Part shown: piece by piece, positions 44,035 to 55,257 of the stretch | How positions within the stretch are numbered: position 1 is the first letter of the stretch | Layout of the letters: each line of letters starts with the position of its first letter | Source of the DNA: Cadophora sp. MPI-SDFR-AT-0126 | Taxonomy: Eukaryota > Ascomycota > Leotiomycetes > Helotiales > Ploettnerulaceae | DNA: 64,000 bases | Direction: 5' to 3' | NCBI GenBank assembly: GCA_020747065.1 | Contig: JAGMVK010000023.1 | Location: 721,213-785,212 of the forward strand | Notes under the pieces: model-generated | Databases searched by the model: none | Told to the model about the DNA's origin: nothing | The model's input: the letters and a program-made list of their open reading frames with translations, nothing else | Made by a program: the position numbers and the translations under genes

Positions 44035-44934
44035 ATGTTCAAGACACAAAGCAACAACGCGCTTGAGTCCCTCCTGCACCGTCCACGACCCAGCAAATGG
44101 CAGCAATTCCTCTCCTCGCCTGTCCTCTACCTCGCGCGCCTTCTCTACGCGTCACGAAAGCACATCCAAGTCGAACCATCCTTGAACCCCATCACCGTCG
44201 TCTGCATATCCGACACGCACAATACCTTCCCGTCCATTCCATCCGGCGAAATCCTCATTCACGCCGGCGATGCCACACAATCCGGGACTCTGGAAGAATT
44301 CCAAGCAACGATAGACTGGCTTGACAGCCTTCCACATCGGCATAAAGTCATAATTGGAGGGAATCACGATCTGGTACTAGATCCGAACGCTGCGGGTACA
44401 AGACGAGAAGGGAGGAGTGCTATTGATTGGAAAGGCGTCACATCTCTCGAGAATGACAGTGTCACATTGAACTGCGTTGGCGGTCGGCAGATCAAGATTT
44501 ACGGGAGTCCATTTACGCCCAAACACGGGAATTGGGCTTTTCAATATCCTCGATCACGGAATGTATGGTACAACACGATACCAGAGGACACAGATATTTT
44601 GATCACTCATGGGCCGCCGAGAGCACACCTCGATCTAGGATACGGCTGCGACTATCTGCTGGACGAGCTGTGGAGGACACGGCCGAAGCTGCACGTATTT
44701 GGACACATCCATGGAGGGTACGGGCAAGAACGGGTTTATTACGACGAGCAGCAGAGAGCATTCGAGGAGATATGCAAGGCTGGTGGAGGGATATGGAGGC
44801 TTGTGTTGTGTTATAGCACCCTCGTTGCGAGGTTCAGTCGCTTTCCATTATCATCCACTTTGCTGGTGAACGCTGCCAGCATCGGTGGCCTACGGGACGA
44901 GAAGAGGAGAGCGCCTATCACAGTCACAATATGA
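44035..44934 (+). CDS. Calcineurin-like metallophosphoesterase (299 aa)
   Basis: Single-exon two-metal phosphoesterase of the MPPED/UPF0046-like group, common in fungi. The five metal-binding blocks are complete and in order: CISDTHN, HAGDATQSGT, GGNHDLVLD, ILITHGPPRAHLD and HVFGHIHGGYG. An N-terminal hydrophobic segment (FLSSPVLYLARLLYA) may anchor it. Length and motif spacing are normal. Substrate unknown; related enzymes hydrolyse cyclic nucleotides or other phosphodiesters. It is the last intact gene before the transposon-rich block. An earlier in-frame start is not supported. Confidence 0.92.
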   Translation: MFKTQSNNALESLLHRPRPSKWQQFLSSPVLYLARLLYASRKHIQVEPSLNPITVVCISDTHNTFPSIPSGEILIHAGDATQSGTLEEFQATIDWLDSLPHRHKVIIGGNHDLVLDPNAAGTRREGRSAIDWKGVTSLENDSVTLNCVGGRQIKIYGSPFTPKHGNWAFQYPRSRNVWYNTIPEDTDILITHGPPRAHLDLGYGCDYLLDELWRTRPKLHVFGHIHGGYGQERVYYDEQQRAFEEICKAGGGIWRLVLCYSTLVARFSRFPLSSTLLVNAASIGGLRDEKRRAPITVTI

Positions 44935-45162
44935 GATGGAACTTTATTCAACGAAGCCATACACCGCACTCAACACAGCAATGAAAAAAATAGGGAGCAA
45001 TACCAGCGTCGCGATAGCTTTAGGGCATGGGGTTTGGAAATTGATGGTTCTGTGATGCCGAAGCTTTACCTGGATATCCGAACCTACTTCATCTACACTG
45101 TTGGCGGCCTGAGTAATGCGAAATCCAGAGATACAGTCTTGGCTAGGAATGGTTGAATGTGG

Positions 45163-45373
45163 ACCCAACGGTCCCCCTTCTCACTAATCTTGCCATCAAT
45201 GCGAAACTGAACAAAGCAGATATTGTAGCTCCCTCTCTTGGGCTCCTTGAAGAATCACAAGGGTCTTTATCGTGGTATGAGGATACTAGGCTACAGATGT
45301 CGCTTGGCTTGATAGCATCGATGAATTTGTCATGCGCTCGGTAGATGCGCTTCTTAACGATGCGATCTAACAT
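45163..45373 (-). pseudogene. APH-like kinase, 5' fragment (left palindrome arm)
   Basis: Begins with an intact ATG: MLDRIVKKRIYRAHDKFIDA then SLVSSYHDKDPCD; after small frameshifts FKEPKRGSYNIC and DGKISEKGDRWV follow. This is the N-terminus of the same gene as 55043-56572, in opposite orientation, and similarity ends at 45163. Beyond that the minus strand encodes unrelated sequence ending in a hydrophobic segment (IATLVLLPIFFIAVLSAVYG, stop at 44944). It retains ATG and TGG codons that are ATA and TAG in the right copy. Confidence 0.7.
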
Positions 45374-45782
45374 TTATTAGCTAGTGGGGGAGGGAGACTA
45401 GGTTTCGAGGGCGAGTCTAAACAATTCAGGGGCAAATTAGTTGAGTTTATAGACTACCGCTAGGGAACAATACCTGACAATTGAGGCCAGTTCCTTGTTT
45501 TATTTGCAACAAGCGGATAGAATAGTCGAGCTAATAGCGGGGATATAGTTATATTTCCTGAAGATAGAACGGAAGTTAGGAGGAAGTTGACTAAGGCGCG
45601 GCCGCTAGTAATTAGACATTAAGATATCACGTGCTACAGTACACCTCATGTTTTAATAGCTTACATAAAAGCTAGAGCCTCGTGAATAAGAGATAGTAAC
45701 TTAAAAATATAGAAATTATACAGTTTAGTTAGGTATATACGACATATTTACGTTGGATTTATGCCGTTTTTCACCCCCGCTA

Positions 45783-46026
45783 TCCCATAGACTACTGAAC
45801 CCTCAATTTCCTCACTTTTTATAAGGCAACCGAAGCACCTGTAAGCGGCCCTTATAGCGGAAGTCGAGGCGCTGAATTAGAAGCCTATAGAAGCTAGTTT
45901 AGTGCACCTCACCCTGAAAGAAACCCCTATAGCACTAATCGCAGTAAAAGGCAGTAAGAATCTACCTCTTCAATTAGTTACAACCCCTGTTTCACCTAAA
46001 TGCGGTAGTCGCAGTACTCCATGGGA
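45783..46026. mobile_element. MITE (244 bp), TA target duplication
   Basis: Absent from the other palindrome arm, which gives the empty site. Flanked by TA at 45781-45782 and 46027-46028. Ends are imperfect inverted repeats, TCCCATAGACTACTG versus TCCCATGGAGTACTG. TA insertion and short TIRs point to a Tc1/mariner-type non-autonomous element. Small open frames within it are not genes. Confidence 0.78.
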
Positions 46027-46228
46027 TAACTATATCAACGCGGGTCCCTTAAGTAGTAGTCATCAGGCAGGTTACCCAGTAGATAGATAATAGAATACTT
46101 TTTCTGATAAGTTTAGTCTTCTTCTTTAGGAGTTAAGAAAGCTAATAGTTATTCGCCACTAATTCGTAGAATTTATGAGCTATTAGTAGTAAATTACCTT
46201 TATTTCTATAGGGGGTCAATTTTCTAAT

Positions 46229-46450
46229 TGTAACGTTGAAGTGACGGAAGTGCTGGAAATAGGGGTACTCAGGTTTAGCCGGAATATTACCGGACGGAAG
46301 CCGGACCAGATTCGTGTATATATAGGACCGCTCCTCCTGTGAGGGCTCCTTACTTTCTTGTTTCCTTCGTACCAGACCTATAATATTACTATTTGCCTAC
46401 CCTCTTGCTCCTATACTTAATACTGCACTTAGTAATATTGCGTCGTTACA
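46229..46450 (+). repeat. 5' LTR
   Basis: 222 bp, TGTAACG to CGTTACA, with a TATA-like box GTATATATAGGACC near 46315. It differs from the 3' LTR at about seven positions, all transitions, in line with RIP acting since insertion. Confidence 0.93.
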
Positions 46451-47499
46451 TTAAATAAGAAGGTCACTCCCGCCGGGGACGGCCTATATAATATCCTACT
46501 ACCTAGAAGATACAGTCGACCGATTCTTATCCGAATCGCCCCCGATTGCTATCCTCGAAGAGTCAGGATTCCAGAGATCTCCTGAACGAACTAATGAACT
46601 AGGGTTTAGTTCTGCTCGTCGCAAATTAGTATAATTAGAGTAGAGTAGTCTTTATTAACAGAGACTCTAAATAACCCCCTTCGCATAGAGGCCGCTGTGA
46701 ACAAATTTAAGGTATCGCAACTACTGCTACCGGAACCCTTAAGTTTACGAAACTCTCTTAAACTACCTTCGTTCCCCTTCGGAACGTAACCGCGTAACTC
46801 CCACTACCTATAGAGTTACGGCGTATAAAAACTACCCTAATACTAATATCCCTTACTAGGAAATTACGAAGTGTCCCCTTAACACTCCTAGAACCCCTAT
46901 TTCGGGACTGACCCGAATCACGCCCGAATCTTCTCCTATTCCTATTATAAATACTACTAACATAGCAGGTCCGTCTAGCGGAGCTACTAATAACACTCTC
47001 AACTCTCTAACTCTAGCCGGAAGCCTTTCTAGCTGTAGGACTCAAGGTAATAAAGGTAAAGGTCGCGTAAACCGAGATAAGAGAGACTTCAGCGACCTAG
47101 ACGTGTTAAAAGGAATTATCTAATCCATGGAGAATCGAAATCGTGCTTAAGAGGCCTCCTTAGCTCGTATCAAGTAATTGCTAATTTCCGCTTGAGCCAC
47201 GCTAGTAGCACCCCCCGCTAATCCTACCTCGATTCCCCTTGGAACCGTGCCGCCGATTATTCGATCAACGGAAAGAGATGAATCCATAGGTCAGAGTAGA
47301 CGTACCCCGTTTGAGCCAGAAAATACCCCCCTTACTACATACGGGGCGGAATCGGATGCCCCTCGGGGACCTAAGGTATAGCTCACAGAAAAGATCTCTC
47401 CCTTAAACGAAGGAACTGACCCGACGTTTAAGTAATAGAAAGCTTCAGTTAAAGATTAATTAGAGGTCAACGCAAGTCTCTACTCAGACGCTCGAGCAC

Positions 47500-48240
47500 A
47501 GCGAGCTTTAGTGTGGGGATCAACTACTAGCCTAGCCCGCTCTTACTTAGAGCCTTAATACCTGTTCGAAACTAATACGTTCCGGATAGCCCAGGAAATG
47601 ATTTCTTTACTAGAGACCTACTTCCTTACTAGAAATAAAGCCTACGAGGCTTGTACTAAGTTCTTCAATATAAATATATAAGAACTAGATCACGCACGTG
47701 AAACCTTTACCTAATTTCGTGCGAGATTCTAGAATACCGTAATCTAAGGAAATATGGCCCGTATAGAATAGTTCTTCTTTATATAGCTTAAAATCACTCT
47801 CTAGCTTCGTGCCGCTACTACGTTAGTTAAGAGCTTATAGTAAGACGACTATACGGTGATAGTAACCTATCTTATCTTAATTAACGCTAATAGGCGACGG
47901 AATACATAACTTAACTTGTCTCTTACTAGCCTCCGTAAATCAGACTCTCCTAGGAGGGTAGCTAAGTCAGGCCCCTTTCGGAAGACTTCCGGACTACTTA
48001 CTTCTTAACTAGTACTTAAACTTACTTCTTCTCCTAACGCTCCTTTCCACTACTACTTAATATCACAGACCTTCGTAACTCCTACCTTACCGCGTCGGGA
48101 GGGCACGTAGAAACCTTAGGGAAGTTCTAGTGACCTGCAAGTGAAGTATTATAAGTGCGGAAAGTTTGGACACTATAAGTCAGACTATCCTGAATCAGCT
48201 AAGGTTTAGGTCCTTAATAAGGAGGAAGTTAATAATAATA
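47500..48240 (+). pseudogene. gypsy gag remnant
   Basis: Capsid-like residues FRIAQEMISLLETYF, then ARETFTQFRARFQNTVIQGN after reading stops as Gln/Trp, then the knuckle at 48147-48188, YYKCGKFGHYKSDY. Two of the three knuckle cysteines are now Tyr (TGT to TAT), a G-to-A change typical of RIP on the opposite strand. Confidence 0.72.
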
Positions 48241-48346
48241 CTAAAGGGATAGCGGAGAGTAAGGAAGATTAAATACAGGAAAACGAAGAGGCCTAGGAAA
48301 AGACTCCTTCTTAGGCCTACGTAAATATAATCTATTAAAACTTAAT

Positions 48347-51300
48347 TTGAACTCTCTAATAGGGGAGAAGCAGTTCGTAGTTAATTATACACTTAGTATA
48401 AATGGATTAGGAGTTGCACTCTCTGTATTAGTAGACACTAGAGTAAACGGTTATCTCTTCGTGAATCGGATCATATCTACACGCTTTTCAAGGGCGTTAG
48501 GAGTAAAGATTCAGCCCCTCCTGTATACTATACTAATCCGTGGTTTTCAGAACTCTATCTGAAGCCACGCCACCTACTACATGCGTCTGCACTTAACGAT
48601 TAACAGTCGACGCGTATATAACTATCCCTTTATAATCCTTAACCTAGGGAAGCAGGATATAATAATAAGCGTTAAATAGATATGTTAATTCCGTCTCAAG
48701 TTATAGATAGACTAGAATCGATTTTTGTGGCTATCTGATTACCTACTTACCAAATAATGGTCTCGGGAGCTAGTCTTACCCTTTCTACGTACGTAGCTCC
48801 CTTCACGATAAGACTACTAAAGCGACGTAAACCGTAGAGATCTGGTAATCTAAAAGGACGAGATGCGACGAAAATATCTCCCTTTTATAGTTTAAATACT
48901 AGGAGAACATCTCCTCCGAGTCGCTCCTGAACTAGCCCTAATATTATCCCCCGTAAGTGAAGGACCTTTATAAGTCCGGAAATTAAAATGCAAACTATTA
49001 AGGACACTACCTATATCTGTGTTTATCTACGAGATTAGTGTAAACGCTTTCTATTTTAATATAAAACGTAAAGATACTGAGTTCTTCTAAACTAGTATCT
49101 ATAAGATAGACTATATCTTATAGGAATAGTATAAACTAGAAGATCCTAATACTACTTAACTCTTATCTAAAAGGCTTCCGAAATAGTACTAATACCTAAA
49201 GTCAGTATTTTCTAAGAAAGATATAGATACTCTTTCACCTTATTAATATTACGATTATAAGATTTATCTTAAGGGGCTACTACTTAATACTTACTCTCCT
49301 CTCTATCGTTAATTAATAAAAGAGCTTAAAGTGATAAAGGAGTACTTCCTAGAGAATCTAGATAAGGGTTTTATTAAGTTGAGCTAAAGCTTATTTATAT
49401 TACTTATACTCTTTATTAAAAAGCCCGATGGAGGTCTGCGATTCTGCATTAATTATTACAAGCTGAATGCCCTTACACGAAAAGACGCTTATCTAATCCC
49501 CTGAATCGATAAGCTCTTTACTAGAGTGTTAAATGTAAAGATATTTATAAAATTGGATATTCGGGCCGCTTTTAACTATATCCGTATAGATCTAGCCTCC
49601 GAGGAGTATACCACGTTTCAGACTAGATATAGATTATATAAGTATAAGGTACTACTATTTAGCCTTTGTAATAGACCTAGTATATACTAACGTTATATAA
49701 ACAACGTACTCCTTAACTACCTAGACAACTTCTGCATAGCTTACCTAGACGATATCCTAATCTACTCTGAATCTGTAGAGGAACACCAGGCCTATATAGA
49801 ATCTGTACTGAAGCGTTTGATAGAAGCCGGATTGTAAGCTGATATTAAGAAATGCGAATTCCATATCACTCGCACTAAGTACTTGAGCTATATAGTAACT
49901 ACTAAGGATATTAAGGCAGATCCGGAGAAGGTTGAACTACTACGTAACTGGAAGTACCCCAAGACCGTAATAGCTGTTAAGTTGTACCTAGGGTTCTATA
50001 GTTTTTACTAATAATTCATACGTAACTTCGGGCTTATTGCTAAACCTCTGTCTGCGCTTACTTGACCTATAGTAGCCTGGAATTGGATAGAAGAGTATCG
50101 CGTTACGTTTAAAGAGCTCCGAAAGTAGTTACTGTTAATTCAACGGATTTACTATTTCCAGCCGGAATTGCCTACTAAGCTGGAAACGGATACTTCTAAC
50201 GGGGTAATCGCTAGAGTAGTGTCATAATAGTACAACGATAAATAATAGTACTTACTCGGATTCTATTCGCACGTACTTAACGGTCACGAACTAAACTAGG
50301 AAATCCATGATAAAGAACTATACGCTATCGTGGAAAGCTTTTATAAGTAGCGCTTAGAGTTAATGTCCCTTTAGAATAGAATTAAGGTATATTCGGACTA
50401 CTACTCTCTAGAGTACTTTATAACTACTAAAGTACTTACTACTAAGTAAGCTCGTTGGATGGAATTTCTCTTTAACTTTAACTTCTAAATTATATATACC
50501 TCTAGTAAAGATAACTAGAGGGCGGATATCTTGAGCTATTAGGAGTAGGATTTAGAAGTATAGAAACAGGTCTAGAAAGATAGTCGGAGCCGAACTCTAC
50601 TAGTACTAGGAAGGCTCGACCTCCGTATTAATTCTAAGCTAGCGGAACAGTTTATTTCCTCTGTAGTTATAATATCTCTCTTACTGTTAACTACTGCTAA
50701 GGTAGAAGCTCCTCTGAATACTCCCTTAGACTCTTTTAACCTTATTGAAAAGCTTTGTTAGGATAATTATACTGCCTTTACTAACGTGTGAAAATCCTTA
50801 CTTAAAGACTACTTAATTAAGGATGGACTCCTACTCTTTAAAGATTAACTCTACGTATAACGTAATACTCCCCTTTGCACTAAGTTAATTAAAGAAGTGC
50901 ATAACTAGCTATCTATTGCTTACCCTAGTGGGTTAAAGACGTATTAACTCCTGGCCCCGAAGTACTACTAGGTCGGAATGGGTTCGGACTGTAACTAGTA
51001 CGTAAGAAATTACCGAGCCTGTTAATTCTCGCACTCTAAGTATTCCAAATAGTAAGGCCTTCTCTACTTATTACTAATTCTAAGTTATCTTATATAGTAT
51101 TTATATATAGATTATAAGGATTTCCTAAAGGATAAGTATAGTTATAATAGAATCTTAGTGTTTATTAACTACCTAGGAAAGGATTCCGTAACAATTCCTT
51201 ACTACTAAGATATTAACGCACGTAGTACCGCTAAACTCTTTATCTAGTAGATTTACTGATTCGGATATACTCCGGAGTTGATTATATCAGATCAAGGGCC

Positions 51301-52140
51301 GCAGTTCGTCTTATCGTTTTAGAAAGAGTTCTGCCGGATTATCGGCGTTAAAGTTAAGCTTTCTACGGTATATTATAAGGAGACTGATAGCTAGATAGAG
51401 ATTATGAATAAGTATATCAATCAGAGATTACAGCTATTTATTAACTTTTACTAAGATAACTAGAGCGAACTGATTCTATTAATAGATTAAGCCTAGATAA
51501 CTCTTCCTTATACCTCTATTAGTATAGCCCTATACTGGCTTAAATTCGGATCAGATCCGAGGAATAGTTAGGATTAGAACTCTCCTAAAGCTACTACTCC
51601 TCTAGAAAGGCTCAATTACTGTAATACTAAAGTAGTAGTAGAACGTATGAAAGAGGCGTAGGAGTTAGCTAAATCGAATATATAAGCTACGCAGGATCGT
51701 ATGGTAAGGGCTATAAACTAGTATCGCAGACCTATCGATTTCTAAGTAAGTGATAAAGTATACTTATCTACTAAGAACCTTAAAAGCTACCGACTAAGCC
51801 GTAAGCTTAGTAATTAATAGAAAGGGCTATTTAAAATCCTACGTTAAGTAGGGAACTCTTATTAGCTCTAGTTACTTATAGGATTGAATATTTATAATAT
51901 ATTTGCTCCTAAGCTATTATTCCGGGACCTAAATAACCCCTTACCTAGTTAGGAACAGCCCCGAAACCCCCCTAAGATAATTAAGGGATAAGAAGAATAG
52001 GAAGTGTAAGAAGTTCTCGTATCGCGATTATACCGCAACACCTTAAAGTATTAAGTCAGTTAAGTAGGCTACGATCCTGATACTACATGGTACAACGCGT
52101 CTAATTTAATGGGGTCGCCTTATAAGTTAAGAGATTTTCA
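48347..52140 (+). pseudogene. gypsy pol remnant (PR-RT-RH-IN-chromodomain)
   Basis: Protease: VLVDTRVNGYLF near 48430, the active-site DTG/DSG now DTR. RT: FIKLDIRAAFNYIRI and [16 protein letters not shown] (YLDD at 49742-49753). RNase H: LETDTSNGVIARVVS and HDKELYAIVESFYKW. Integrase: SDQGPQFVLSF then GVKVKLSTVYYKETDS. Chromodomain: YRNTLKY*VS*VGYDPDTTW near 51990-52090. Stops, mostly TAG, occur throughout. Confidence 0.82.
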
Positions 52141-52429
52141 CTAAGTTAACTCTTCTACTCCGGGACTACCCCGAAACCTGCCCGAATAGTTAGCCGCATA
52201 AGAGAATAGAGAAGATAACTATAGTTACTTAGAAGATAATAGACTAGTTAGTAAGATAGTAAAATAAGGTTTAATTCAGACTATTTAAATACCCTCTGAT
52301 TCAAAGCACTAACGCTGCAGTCTTACGACTATACCCTAGCCAGAACATCTTACTAGTTTCGCTACAAGGGGCTACTCCCGTATAAGAAGTCTAACTGAAG
52401 GTATAGCTACGAAGAACTAACAACGAAGC

Positions 52430-53290
52430 TAATCTGAAACAGGGCCTATTCTCCCCTTATTCTAAGTTATTTGGAATCTCCTCTCCCTCCCCCGCGCTAC
52501 CAGGGTATCTACTACTTCGAGTTGCCCGGAAATAGGCCAGTAACTCTCCCTCCTCCTCCTCACCCTCCACTCTCTTACGCTTAACACTACTACAATAAAC
52601 AGTCTCAGCTACCTTAGTAGCACTAGCGGTAATCTCCTCTTAGATTTAGCTTAGGGCTAAAACCAGACCCTATTCATATATTAATCAGAGGTTATTCTAA
52701 TCTCGCATAAAGGAAAACAAGTATATTCAGAACTAGATCTCTATCTTAGATAGAGATAGTTACAAGCGAAACTTATAATAGAAGAAAAAGATAAAAGAAA
52801 AGGGGGTAACCTATAGCTTATTATATAGCTAGATCCGCAATAACCTGGCGAAGAGCACGGGTTTCCTCTAATAACTCTAACTATAGCTTACCTTATATCT
52901 TAGGAGTATTAGCAGCAGTAATACGTAATCCGGTATTAATCTCTTAGGAAGCAGAAATAATACCCTTATTATCTTTAGTAGTAATAGCGAGGGAGAGCTT
53001 ATAATATTCCTTAGCTATATAGTGCGGAATCTAGTACAGAAATCAGTATTTTAGCTTATCCGGATCATAATCGGACTATATTTATAATAATCGGGATTTA
53101 GGAAAAGGAAATAGGGAGTACTTATAAGATTGCACTTTTCTACTTGCTTCTTATAGTACACATACTTCTTACTTCTGGCACTATTAAACTCGTAAATATG
53201 GTCTAGTTCTGTAGCGAGTAGACGGACGTATCGGATGCAATACTTATAGTAAGCGGACTTAAGGGCGTTAACAGGGGTTAGAGCAGGCAC
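52430..53290 (-). pseudogene. Antisense accessory ORF of the chromovirus
   Basis: Lies between the chromodomain and 3' LTR, on the strand opposite to gag-pol. An intact piece starts MPALTPVNALKSAYYKYCIR at 53290, continuing YVRLLATELDHIYEFNSARS, ISTPYFLFLNPDYYKYSPIM. The next frame gives FLYQIPHYIAKEYYKLSLAI and LELLEETRALRQVIADLA. After an intron-like gap (donor near 52815, acceptor TTTTAG near 52650) comes TASATKVAETVYCSSVKRKR with an acidic C-terminal region. Reading TAG/TAA as decayed Gln/Trp gives one protein of roughly 200 residues or more. Family not recognised; it may bind nucleic acid (KRKR, acidic tail). Confidence 0.5.
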
Positions 53291-53767
53291 TATTTATATT
53301 AATACACCGAATTAACTCCGAATCACCGCTAAACTACTAAGAATTCAGAACTTAACTTACTCTCGAATTACTTATTTTATTTAATACAGATTATTAAAAT
53401 ATATTAGTAATATATATAAATCAATAAATCTCTATATATAAGGTTCGCTTATAAAGCTTAAAGTTATAGTTATTTAAAGAAGAAAGTCAGAATTCTGGAG
53501 ATCTGCGCTATTAAGTACTATAACACGCATAATAGTAAGTAATTATGGCCTCACTAGACCTAGTTCGGACGCCTTTCGGACAGCTTTATAGTCAAGTTAC
53601 TACCTCGCTTACTACTACTATTATTATTAATTAGTACTACCGGATCAACACTTCCTCCGGAATCTCCCTACTAAAGCTATATATCTCTACTATTTTATAC
53701 AACGATAATTCTACGTGGAAATACGATTCAGAGCTTAGGGGTAAGCTCTCTTACAAGAGGGGGGTGA

Positions 53768-53989
53768 TATAACGTTGAAGTGACGGAAGTGCTAGAAATA
53801 AGGGTACTCAGGTTTAGCCGGAATATTACCGGACAGAAGCCGGACCAGATTCGTGTATATATAGGACCGCTCCTCCTGTGAGGGCTCCTTACCTTCTTGT
53901 TTCCTTTGTACCAGACCTATAATATTACTATTTGCCTACCCTCTTGCTCCCATACTTAATACTGCACTTAGTAATATTGCGTCGTTACA
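53768..53989 (+). repeat. 3' LTR
   Basis: 222 bp, nearly identical to the 5' LTR; terminal TG has become TA. Followed by the CTAAT target duplication at 53990-53994. Confidence 0.93.
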
Positions 53990-54142
53990 CTAATGGTATT
54001 ACCACCACTAGCTGATAATAATCGAGTAACAAGAAGGTAACGTCTTTGGAATTTAATAATAAAGCAGTGATACTATCACGTATTAGAGGACTGAGAGATG
54101 ATCTTCTCAACTTGTTACATGTATAAAACGCTGTGAGGCATC

Positions 54143-54283
54143 AAGGCTACGTCGACACCATCGAATTCCCCTAATTCAAAGGCTTTCTTAACCAATGTGT
54201 CCTTCCTCCCCGAAGCCCCTTTATACGGATTCCTTCTCTTCGCCATCGTGATATAACACAGGATACACTCTATAAGGAAATAG
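54143..54283. other. Unpaired centre of the palindrome
   Basis: A 141-bp spacer between the two arms with no match on either side. It includes a short purine/pyrimidine-balanced stretch but no gene. Confidence 0.7.
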
Positions 54284-55257
54284 GATGCCTTACAACGTTT
54301 TATACATAGACTAAGTTGAAAAGATCATCTCCTAGCCCTCTGATACATAATAGTATTATTACTTTATTATTAAATTCCAAAGACGTTACCTTCTTATTAC
54401 TCGATTGTTATTAGCTAGTAGTAGTAATACTATCAGAAAATTGACCCCCTATAAAACTAGGGGTAATTTACCACTAACAGCCTATAAATTCTACGAATCA
54501 GTAGCGAATAAGTATTAGCTTTCTCAACTCCCAAAAAGAAGACTTAACTTATCAGAAAAGGTATTCCATCATCCATCTACCGGGTAACCCGCCTAATAAC
54601 CACCACTTAAGGGACCCGCGTTAATATAGTTATAGCAGGGGTAAAAAACAGCATAAATCCAACGTAGATATGTCGCATATACCCAACTAAACCGTACAAT
54701 TTCTATATTTTTAAGTTACTATCTCTTATTCACGAAGCTCTAGATTTCATGTAAGCTATCAAAACATAAGGTATACTGTAGCACATGATATCTTAATATC
54801 TAACTACTAGCGGCCGCGTCCTTAGTCAACTTCCTCCTAACTTCCGTTCCATCTTCAGGAAATATAACTACATCCCCGCTATCAGCTTAACTATTCTATC
54901 CGCTTATCGTAAATAAAACAAGGAACTAGTCTTAATTATCAGGTATTATTCCCTAGTAGTAGTCTATAAACTCAACTAATTTGCCCCTAAAATATTTAGA
55001 CGCGCTATTGAAACCCAGTCTCCCTCCCCTACTAGTTAACAAATATTAGATTATATCGTCAAGAATCGTATCCACTAAGCGCGTAATAAATTCATCGATA
55101 CTATTAAGCTAGGCGATATCTATAGCCTAGTATCCTCATACTACGATAACGACCCTTATGATTTCTTCAAGGAGCCTAAGAGAGGGAGCTACAATATCTG
55201 CTTCTTCGTTCAGTTTCGCATTAATGGGAAGATTAGTGAGAAAGGAGACCGTTAGGT
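54284..55257. repeat. Right arm of the palindrome (974 bp, uninterrupted)
   Basis: Reverse complement of the three left-arm blocks. It contains the upstream region and first ~70 codons of the APH-like kinase pseudogene at 55043. Confidence 0.85.

Larger units (their letters stand above)
46229..53989 (+). mobile_element. Ty3/gypsy chromovirus LTR retrotransposon, complete but RIP-inactivated
   Basis: Length 7761 bp with 222-bp LTRs that begin TGTAACG (TATAACG in the 3' LTR) and end CGTTACA. It is flanked by 5-bp target duplications CTAAT (46224-46228 and 53990-53994). Plus-strand order: gag with CCHC knuckle, protease, reverse transcriptase, RNase H, integrase, chromodomain. A polypurine tract (AAGAGGGGGG, ending near 53764) precedes the 3' LTR. 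Every domain has multiple TAG/TAA stops, so no protein can be made. About 1.6 kb between chromodomain and 3' LTR carries an antisense gene remnant. Confidence 0.95.
45163..54142. repeat. Left arm of a ~2.1 kb palindrome, split by two insertions
   Basis: Three blocks (45163-45782, 46029-46228, 53995-54142; 968 bp in total) are collinear with the reverse complement of 54284-55257. The gaps are exactly a 244-bp MITE and a 7761-bp gypsy element. The arms differ mainly by transitions. They contain the APH-like gene start and its upstream region. Confidence 0.85.

Noticed and set aside
44944..45162. Small membrane protein on the minus strand
   Set aside because: A hydrophobic C-terminal segment is visible but the frame has no credible start; it is more likely a gene tail joined to the kinase fragment.
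45902..46090. Small plus-strand gene at the left of the gypsy element
   Set aside because: It lies mostly inside the TA-flanked MITE, which is absent from the other palindrome arm.
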